DNA of 64,000 nt from Poa pratensis (Eukaryota; Streptophyta; Magnoliopsida; Poales; Poaceae). The notes beneath the pieces are model-generated. The model did no database searches, was not told where the DNA came from, and saw nothing but the letters and a program-made list of their open reading frames with translations. Shown here piece after piece: positions 56,092 through 64,000 of this stretch. The position numbers and the translations under genes were made by a program. Location of the stretch: contig CAMZMU010000081.1 of NCBI GenBank assembly GCA_947311845.1, positions 3,382,701 through 3,446,700 of the forward strand, given 5' to 3'. The stretch's first letter is position 1; each line of letters begins with the position of its first letter.

Positions 56092-58352
56092 GTTATTTTT
56101 TGTGTGATTTTTCTTTGTGTCCTCTTGCTGTAACAAGAGATTTTGTGTCTAGTTAGGTTCTGGAGTTTTTAATAAAGTGCCAAGTTTTACCCTTTTTGGT
56201 TTGAAAAGTTGCTTATAGCGTTCGGAGATTTTATTCCTGCACGAGTCAGTGCACGGTATGATTTTTAATTCTTATTCTGTAACTCCGAATGAGCTCATAT
56301 TTGAACTGTAGTTGCAACTTTTCATCCTCTGTATGCATGAATTTTTCGGAATTTTTCGAGAAAGTTTGGTAGGGTAGAAAAATACGTTTTGCTGCTGCTG
56401 TTTTTCTGGACAGATTCTGTCCCATTTTGTTTGATGCATGCTTTGAGCTTTTAAGTTGAATCTTTTTGATCCAATTGAGTTTATGAGTAGGCATACAACA
56501 TTATATACTTTCTGGACATGTCATATGAATTTTTGTTCAAGGATTATATGCAGCAAGGAACCTATTTGTTTATCACTATTAATGCACCCCACAGAAAAGA
56601 GATGGGAGAAACGGTGTTTTGAAGTTTTTTCACAGGGATTGGAGGAGATGCACCAAGAGCTATCCAAGGATGGTGAAGACCATAAGCTTGGGGATGTGAA
56701 GACAACCCGCTGGACCTACACACTCTCGGTTTGCACACGTCCAACTTCTGTTTTTCGATCGAAACACTTTATCGCATAAACTTGGAGCGTCGTTTTTTGT
56801 TTTTGTTTGAGTCTTGAGAGACCACCACACTATCAATTATATATGAGAGAGCTACTGGAAATATGGGTTGAAATATGTTGGATGCTTTTATAAGATTGGG
56901 AAAAGGGATGTTTGATTTGATTTTTAATGATACATATAGTTGCATGATTCATGAGCTTGTTTATGAGTAATAGTTTGCAAATTCTTTTTGTAGAGCTATC
57001 ACTTATTCATGTTTTGGTGCTGATTGTTATTTCACTTGGTTTAACATGGATTAGTTAGTTCTATGGACACTCATGCATGCATCTAGATGGTCAACTTTCT
57101 CCCTTTTGCTAGCCCAAAAACTCCAACAAGCAAAAACTTGTTTCCAACACCTTCAACCAAAGTTATTCCAGTGAGTCCACCATATCTACCTATTGGCTTT
57201 ATGCTATTCCGAGTATGTTTAACATGTTGTTTGTGTTATCTTACCTCTGAATGAAAATGTTTATGTTATTGATTGCAATGGAAAAAATTGGTTATATAGC
57301 TCTCACGAACTTGATGCACAATGTTCTTTTATTTGCATAATAAAACATGACCCATTGTGATTAAGATTATGATGCTAGTGGCTTGATAAATGTTCGAGGT
57401 TGGAGTTAGCCCATATGTGCTGTCACATGCAAAGCTTTCAACATGCTCCTTCATCTCATTTAGTTGATATCATGTACTTTTGTTATGGATGCCTATCATG
57501 GTGAAATGAGGTGGAAATGAAGTAGTTTAAATGAGTTTGTATAAATGGTTAGAGAGACGCCTGGGCCGCTAATCTAAGCCATGCATCATTCATGGTGGAA
57601 ATTTACTTACATACTATGGTGAATTCTGTGACACCTTGCAATAAAAAACTATTCCAAATGGTAAATAAAAAGGGTGTTGAGATTTTTCATTTGTTTGTTT
57701 GTCTTGTCATTTTGATATGGGCTTGTTCCATATCTGGGACAAGAGGTACCCCAGTTGACGCTCTTGATGATACTATTATTACTTACAATGATATAAACTT
57801 GAACTTGCTTTGTTTCCTAAGTTGAGTAATCATGGTGTAGTACTTGTATTCAAGGGGCATGAGACATCCAACCTTTACTTTGTCAAGCACACTACTCATA
57901 TTTGCTTTCACTTTAACCTTAATCATTCAAGATGCTATGATAGGGGCAATGAGAGCTTGACACCAATGAATACCTTATTGCAATCATTAACTTAAGTAGA
58001 AGAGTTTGGAAGTTGGATGAAACTTATGCATGCTTTACCTCTACTCACATATACATCTTTCCAAAGTGTACACCTATCATATTCAGATTTTCATCTACAC
58101 TCTATGACCATTGTAGGATGTTCTACTTATCATTATGCATACATGTGTTCCATATTACTTGCTACTATGTTACACTTTGTGAACTATCAATGAACATCCT
58201 TGTCTTGAATACTTGATATCACTTCATAAACTATTTGCATATTGCTACTCCTTTGAAGAATGAATCATTTGACTATATGTAGCAATAGTAATCATCTTTG
58301 ATATCCATTGTTAAGTATTAAATTGCAAAGTCCATGTTAGTTTTATCATCTT

Positions 58353-58390
58353 CATACTCGAGGACGAGCATGGATTAAGCTTGGGGATGT
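58353..58390 (+). promoter_or_regulatory. PPT with adjoining hairpin
   Basis: CATACTCG-AGGA-CGAGCATG (one A-C mismatch), followed by AAGCTTGGGGATGT and the LTR at 58391. Confidence 0.65.
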
Positions 58391-60105
58391 TGATGCATGT
58401 AAAATGCATACATGAACTTTGCACTTTAATTGCTTATATTCCAATCATATTTGCATCATATAAGGGTTATATCAATGTTTTATCATGATTTTGGGAATAC
58501 TTCATAGTTTTCCCATTTATTTGGAATTAACCCTGCACAGGCAGAAAACCCTAGTTTTGTATTTTAATGTTTCAGGGACCCAAACGTCAACGAAATCACC
58601 TGGAAATTTACGGGCGTCAATATTTGGAAGGAAGAAGACTACGGAAAAAGGAAGCAAGCAAACGGAGGCCCGAGGGCCAAACGAGCATGGCCCACGCGGC
58701 CACAGTACCAGGCCGCGTGGGACCCACCCGTTTGGGCCTCGTGGCTCCGTTGCCGTCGATCTTCGCTCCACCGCCTTCGTCTTGACCTAAAAACGCCTAT
58801 AAAAAAGGTCCCCCGACGTTCTCTGGAAGGAGCGCCGCACAAACACAGAAACACCGAAACGGAGATCAGGAGCTGCAGATTGGAGGGGGAAAACTCCGGC
58901 GGGGCGCTGCCGGCGTGGTCTCCATCTTCTCCATCGACTTCTCCACCGTCTCCATGATGAAGAGGGAGTAGTCCACCTCTGGACTATGGGTTTGTGGAAG
59001 TAACTTATGTATCTCTCCTCTCTTGAGCTTCACTAATTAGCACCGTATGAGCTGCTGAACATGATTACGGTCACCGTTGTAATACCTTTGTGGTGGATCT
59101 TTATGAGTTAATATATGTTTGAGATTGCAATGTTTGTTTCAGTTATGAGTATAGATGCATATTATGTACCCCGTTCTTGTCTACTTGTTTTGATCAAGCA
59201 TGTTTATGAGAGCGTGTGTGGGGGAACGTGTGCATTAGTTGGAGTAACGGGGGGTGGCTAGTGCAGTGAACGTGAGAGAAAGTTCTGCGATCCACTTTGG
59301 TATCTTTACCTTACTTTGTTACCTCACTAGGGATAAACTAAAATACCATGCTACCGGGGATGTGGGTGACCATTGCCACTACTCCATGACTAGATCTAGC
59401 ATGTTCTTATTTTCACTTCATGTCATGATACTTAATGCTATACTCTGAGTTATCTTAATTACTGAGGTGTTATGATTTAGTTCGCATCTTGGTGGAGTAT
59501 AAGAGAGGTTAATAACCAAAAGATCTCTATGTTAGGACGTGATGCCCATATATCTAAGTAACTTGTTATCAAACCCTGTGTTGCAATCTCATATGTTAAC
59601 TTTGTGTGTTCCATTGTCTACCACTTTATAAAGAGAGAGTGCATTTGTGAAACCATGAACCCCAGTCCATTTTTAATCATAAGAAACACCTTTCCAACAC
59701 CATATACCACTTTTCTATTTTCAGCCATCATTAAATACAAAAATACTTTTCATCTTGCATACATCATTCAAAAACCCAAAAATATCATTTACATTGCATC
59801 CACCATCATTGCATATTTATTTCTTGTTTGCATTGCATAACTATCCTGATATCATTCTTACACCTTGTGCTTGACAACCACAGGTGAGGTTGAGGACCAA
59901 AACATCTAACCTTGTTTTGTAGGTAACCAAAAGAAGGATAAGAAGATAAATCTACCACTGCAGATTCCCCGAGAGTTCGATATTAAACCCTCGAGTCACC
60001 CCTCGTGGGGAAAACTGTCTTCCACTTACTATACACTCTGCACTTGGAGTCTCAACCTAATCCCGTTTATTTGTGCAGGCATCAAGACTTGCTCATCGGG
60101 TATCA
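58391..60105 (+). repeat. 3' LTR of element 52501-60105
   Basis: 1715 bp, closely similar to the 5' LTR with scattered single-base differences; TATA box CCTATAAAAAAGG at about 58796. Confidence 0.93.
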
Positions 60106-60110
60106 GCATC
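60106..60110. other. Target-site duplication GCATC, right copy
   Basis: Matches 52496-52500 and directly abuts the LTR end. Confidence 0.9.
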
Positions 60111-61592
60111 ACTAAGCTCTGATATTATAAGTGGGTTGGTCATACAGACCAGAGCTGAAGCAAGAAGCAAAAAAATTCGCATTTTACACTTACACATGAG
60201 GAAAGTCGGTGGAGTCACAGGTCAAAAACCTGAATTAAACACCGTGGGTGCAAAATTCTAATTCACAATAATCTTTATTGCAAATTTAGACTATTATATC
60301 CAAGAAAGAACAGAGTTTAAACCCCGAAACCACAATCAGCTACTGCTAAATACACAAATTTGGAAACACAAACAGTTGTGGGCATAATTTGTAGAACAAA
60401 TGGGCATGTACTAGCAGATAACTTCAATATAGCAGCGGCGGCGCAAAACTTTAAGGGATGAAATAACCAAATTGACTTCGGCTCCTCCAATCTTCAAGCC
60501 ACTTGCCAAGGAATCGGTTGGTGGTAGAAGTAGAGCCCCATCACAGGAAGGTTCAGCGCCGCAGGTGGAGGGGCGGGTTCAGATCCGGCGGACGCAGGAG
60601 GCGCTTCGTGCTCCGGAGGCGGAGGCACTAGGACGAGATGCAGTGGCGGCGGCGGCGCAAGGTCCAGCTCGGGCTGTATCTGTGCTTCATACCTCAGCTA
60701 ACCTTAACCCTAGAACTCCATTTACCTTCGAGGCTCCTCTTTGCAGAACGGAATGCAGGAACAGGTACAGGAAGAAGACGACTCTTCACTCAATATAGAA
60801 TAAACCAGGGTGTCTTTTGCATATCCGGCAACAAGGGGACCGAGCATCATAGGGGTGTTGATCCTGTCCCCACGTCCAAGATCCCCACGTCCAAGATCAG
60901 ACGGCCCATGTTCTTTTGAATGCATTTTACCACCTAACAGCTTGTATCACTGGATATTCTCTCGGGTGCGTCACGGCGTGGCTGCGGCTGAGCCATCCTT
61001 GCTCATGGCAACGTTCGGATGGCCTAGATGCTTATCAGACGAGAAGAGGGCGGCCCATCTCCAAAGGTCAAGCGTGGGCTTGTACCATGAGCAACGGCAC
61101 GGAAAATGATGGGCCCGCCCTCGTGGAATGAAGCTGTGCCGAGTGCAATACGGCCTACTATACAAATATTGGAAAGAATTTGATCACAATATACAAGAGC
61201 CGGATCGCACTGCGTAACGAATCGATCGAAGGAGCTGACGAGGGAGATACCGGGCTACCTATAGCCCGGCCTCCAACAGGGTTTTCGGTAGATACATCCG
61301 TATTTAAACAAATCTATGTAAAACATTTCCGATCGGAGAGTAAATTTTAGAGATTTGAAAGTGTGTATACTTAAATCCACATGTTGTTCTTTTTTATGTA
61401 GCGCGGAATATAAAGTATTTAAAATTGATATTTTACACTTGTGAGATACATCTTCACAATAGTTAGGATTTTTTTAGATTTAAAAACTTATAAATATGAT
61501 TTTTGAATATTTTTTAACTAAAGGGATCACTGGAGCTCAGGAATAAGAAATCTCCACTCCTCAAGCGGGTGCATAATTTTTTTCCAACCTAA
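60111..61592. other. Ancestral intergenic sequence
   Basis: 60470-60720 is GC-rich and open in several frames on both strands. On the minus strand a possible donor (CTCGAAG|GTAAAT) lies near 60735. No domain was recognised. 61270-61560 is AT-rich. Confidence 0.35.
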
Positions 61593-61700
61593 GAGCATCT
61601 CCACCGACGCGTCCGATAGGCCTCTTCAGCGGTCCAATGCGGGTCCGATCACGAAAACCGTTCCCAGCGGCGTCTCTATCTGTCCGGACATTCCAAAAAA
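61593..61700. mobile_element. Single Harbinger-like terminus
   Basis: CCTAA-GAGCATCTCCACCGACGCG repeats the TAA target plus GAGCATCTCC terminus of the elements at 25663 and 27048, followed by GC-rich subterminal sequence. No opposite end was seen before the solo LTR, so it is a truncated copy. Confidence 0.45.
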
Positions 61701-62161
61701 TTGTTTGACAATCCCTTACCAGCCACCAAGTTTTACGGTTTGGAGTTTAACATATTCACAGGAGACGATGATGTCACAAAATGAAAATGTAGTAGCGTAG
61801 TCGGTCCATTATCCTCACAGTTGAGTTTTTGTTTTTGCTCCTACCGTCATCATACCACACTGAAGTGAGGTGAGATATCTTGTCCTTGTCGAGACCATGT
61901 CCTGCCACTGGCTTCGCCCTCGCCGCCGACCCACTGTCGCTCGAGATTCAAGAAAGACCACCCACCCGTCCCATCCCCATCACGTCGATCCCTCCCCACC
62001 ATCACCACCATTTTACACATGAGTTCCACAGTCCACACGAAGAAAAACCCACACACCATTTTGGAATCCAAGAGAGAGAAAAGATTCTCAAGCTTCGGGT
62101 CCAAAGAGAGGAGATAATAGAGTACCAGGGCGACCGCCCCCGGGCTCCGAGAGGAGGAGGG
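61701..62161. other. Intergenic, possible short ORF
   Basis: A plus-strand frame from 61880 (MSLSRPCPATGF, with a run of five His) is interrupted by the solo LTR at 62162. No family was recognised; probably not a gene. Confidence 0.3.
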
Positions 62162-63678
62162 TGATACGTCTCAAACGTATCTATAATTTCTGATGTTCCA
62201 TGTTGATATTATACCAATTGTTACATGTTTTACATATACTTCATAGCATTTTTATGCATTTTCTGGGACTAACCTATTAACAAGATGCCAGAGTGCCAGT
62301 TCCTGTTTTCTACTGTTTTTGTATTTCAGAAAAGCTGTTCTGAAAATATTCTCGGAATTGGACGAAACCTGGACAGGACCTCCTATTTTTCCAACACGTA
62401 CACGAAGTCCGAAGGAGAGACGGAGGCGCGCCTCCGAGGAGGGCGCCACATCCTAGGGCGACGCGGCCCCCCCCTCCAACCGCGCCATGGTGGGGTGTGG
62501 GCCCCTCGGCTCGCTCCAGCCGCCGCCCTTTCGCCTATATATTGCCTCCGCGGTGAAAACCCTAGAAGAATCGACGATTTCTCCAGAAGGGTTCCGTAGC
62601 TCCGCCGCCACCAAAAACCAAGTTTCGGGGTCAGAAGTTCCTGTTCCGGCACCCTGCCGGACGGGGATTGACCCCCCGGAGCCATCTCCATCGACCACGC
62701 CGCCTCCACTTCGACTCCATGATGGTTTGTGAGTAGTTCCCCCATGGACTACGGGTTCTAGCTGTAGCTAGTTGATACTCTCTCTCCCATGTATTTCAAT
62801 ACAATGATCTCATGAGCTGCCTTACATGATTGAGATCTATCTGATGTAATCGGTGTTGTGTTTGTTGGGATCCGATGAATTGTTACATTATGATCAGTCT
62901 ATCTATTAAAGTTTGTGAAGTTATTGTTGCTGCAATCTTGTTGTGTTTAATGCTTGTCACTATGCACGAGTGGCATGATTTTAGATTTAAGCTCTATAAT
63001 TATTGCTTAGATTGTATCTACAAGTTGTTTGCACATGTCCTTGTCCGGAACCCGAGGCACCAGAGTGACAGCAACTGGGATAACTGGAGGGATGGTTTTG
63101 ATATGAGGATCACATGTTTTCACTAAGTGCTAATGCTTTGCTCCGGTGTTCTTTTAAAAGGAGTACCTTAATTACCAGTAGTTTCCCTTGAGACCCCGCT
63201 GCAAACGGGTTGGTAGGACAAAAGATGTTATGCAAGTTTCTCATTGCGAGCACGTATGACTATATATGGAAAACATGCCTACGTATGATTAATAGACTGG
63301 ATGTTCTGTCTTAATGCTATAATAATTCTGTCAATTGCCCAACTGTAATTGTTCACCCAACACTTGTTATTGGAGAGTTACCACTAGTGTAGATAGCTGG
63401 GAACTTCGGTCCATCTGTAATCATCATTGCTTTACCGTCAACTCCACGCATGCAACTATTTTCTGGTACCATTACTTCTGTGTTACTGTTACTATTGCTC
63501 TCATATTACTGCTGCTTTCACATCACCCCTGTTACTAGTGTTTTTCCAGGTGCAGCTGAATTGACAACTCCGCTGTTAAGGCTTATAAGTATTCTTTGTC
63601 TCGACTTATGTCGAATCAATAAATTTGGATTTTACTTCCCTCGAAGACTGTTGCGATCCCCTATACTTGTGGGTCATC
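62162..63678 (+). repeat. Solo LTR of a TGATACG-type retrotransposon
   Basis: It starts TGATACGTCTCAAACGTATC and ends near CTATACTTGTGGGTCATC, about 1.52 kb. It contains a TATA-like CCTATATATTGCC (about 62532) and LTR sequence similar to the other families here (ATGCATTTTCTGGGACTAAC). No tRNA-Asp primer site or internal region follows, so it is a solo LTR left by LTR-LTR recombination. Flanks GAGGG and GAGAG are a near match to a 5-bp duplication. Confidence 0.8.
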
Positions 63679-63680
63679 GA

Positions 63681-64000
63681 GAGGACTGCTATGCAATATT
63701 TTAATAAACACAGTGGCATTCTTCTTCGGACTGCTATTTCGCTGGAAAAACTTTTTGAAATCCAGGTGTGGCCATGGTAGTTCCTATTGTTTCGCTGATC
63801 AGTGTGGTGGGGACTTTTTTTCTTTTCTTTTAGTAGTGTGCATCATTGATTTCTTTGTGAACATTACGTTGTTGCATAAGCCGTGTGTAGTTGATATTTG
63901 TTTGGTGCTTTATAGATAACACCACGTCGACCGTGCATGTCTTCGAAAATACAGCACGATTACATCACCTGATTTTCACTCCCCGTAGAAAAGAAAAGAC
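63681..64000. other. Right flank, nothing recognised
   Basis: Short hydrophobic frames only (63713-63919); no motif or element border was seen. Confidence 0.4.

Larger units (their letters stand above)
52501..60105 (+). mobile_element. Non-autonomous gag-only LTR retrotransposon (7605 bp)
   Basis: LTRs of about 1.71 kb (52501-54212 and 58391-60105) start TGATGCATGTAAAATGCATA and end CGGGTATCA, flanked by GCATC. The tRNA-Asp primer site is at 54222-54238. The polypurine tract is AAGCTTGGGGATGT before 58391. Internal coding: a gag gene, a coiled-coil region and the C-terminal half of a retropepsin. Reverse transcriptase and integrase are absent. This matches the described class of gag-bearing non-autonomous LTR elements. 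The LTR sequence differs from the TGATACG families, but the internal control sites are alike. Confidence 0.93.

Noticed and set aside
1..64000. CRISPR arrays, tRNA or rRNA genes, bacterial-type operons or riboswitches
   Set aside because: No regularly spaced short repeats or rRNA/tRNA sequence were seen; CCCCGGCAACGGCGCCA-type words are retroelement primer sites, not tRNA genes.

Overview
The window is plant nuclear DNA, most likely from a Triticeae grass (wheat, Aegilops or barley relatives). Grounds: very low gene density, intron-bearing genes with GT..AG borders, TA-flanked Stowaway MITEs starting CTCCCTCC, PIF/Harbinger-like elements with GAGCATCTC termini and TAA target sites, and long LTR elements starting TGATACGTCTC that are primed by tRNA-Asp. 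Species and family names of the repeats are inferred from memory of such sequences and were not searched. No bacterial-type operons, CRISPR arrays, rRNA or tRNA genes were seen.

Genes (left 9 kb). A short NAC-domain gene lies on the minus strand at 1.1-1.6 kb with a TATA box in front of it and a frameshift in its last subdomain. A seven-exon chloroplast-type phosphoserine phosphatase gene (serine biosynthesis) lies on the minus strand at 5.1-7.5 kb, probably with a non-coding first exon near 8.15 kb. It is complete except for one missing base in exon 5. Between and around them are a LINE-like GC-rich retroposon, a CACTA-like terminus and a Stowaway MITE.

Middle (10-31 kb). A duplicated AT-rich block with a perfect 24-bp palindrome abuts a decayed L1-type LINE on the minus strand (ORF1 with a CCHC knuckle, endonuclease, reverse transcriptase, zf-RVT). 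A 7.0-kb LTR element (15133-22168, TSD GTCAC) is nested in the LINE. A 58-bp perfect direct repeat brackets the whole complex at 10844 and 25160. Next come two adjacent Harbinger-like elements carrying decayed plant coding sequence (one AP2/ERF-like) and three small Stowaway MITEs.

Right half (31.5-64 kb). Three LTR insertions in the same orientation lie within less than 1 kb of ancestral sequence: 31499-38564 (TSD CACGT), 39062-52134 (a tandem LTR-internal-LTR-internal-LTR array) and 52501-60105 (TSD GCATC). A solo LTR lies at 62162-63678. None carries reverse transcriptase or integrase, so all are non-autonomous and must be moved by enzymes supplied in trans.

The most interesting feature is that these elements share one cis-acting chassis: a tRNA-Asp primer site, a two-hairpin RNA cassette after the ORF with compensatory base changes, a hairpin beside the polypurine tract and a small hairpin at the LTR start. 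The chassis carries interchangeable cargo, either gag plus a protease remnant without its active site or an acidic ORF of unknown function (412 aa). Two insertions with nearly identical LTRs and UTRs carry unrelated cargo. Those same two insertions also show the same difference between 5' and 3' LTR, which ordinary reverse transcription should have erased.
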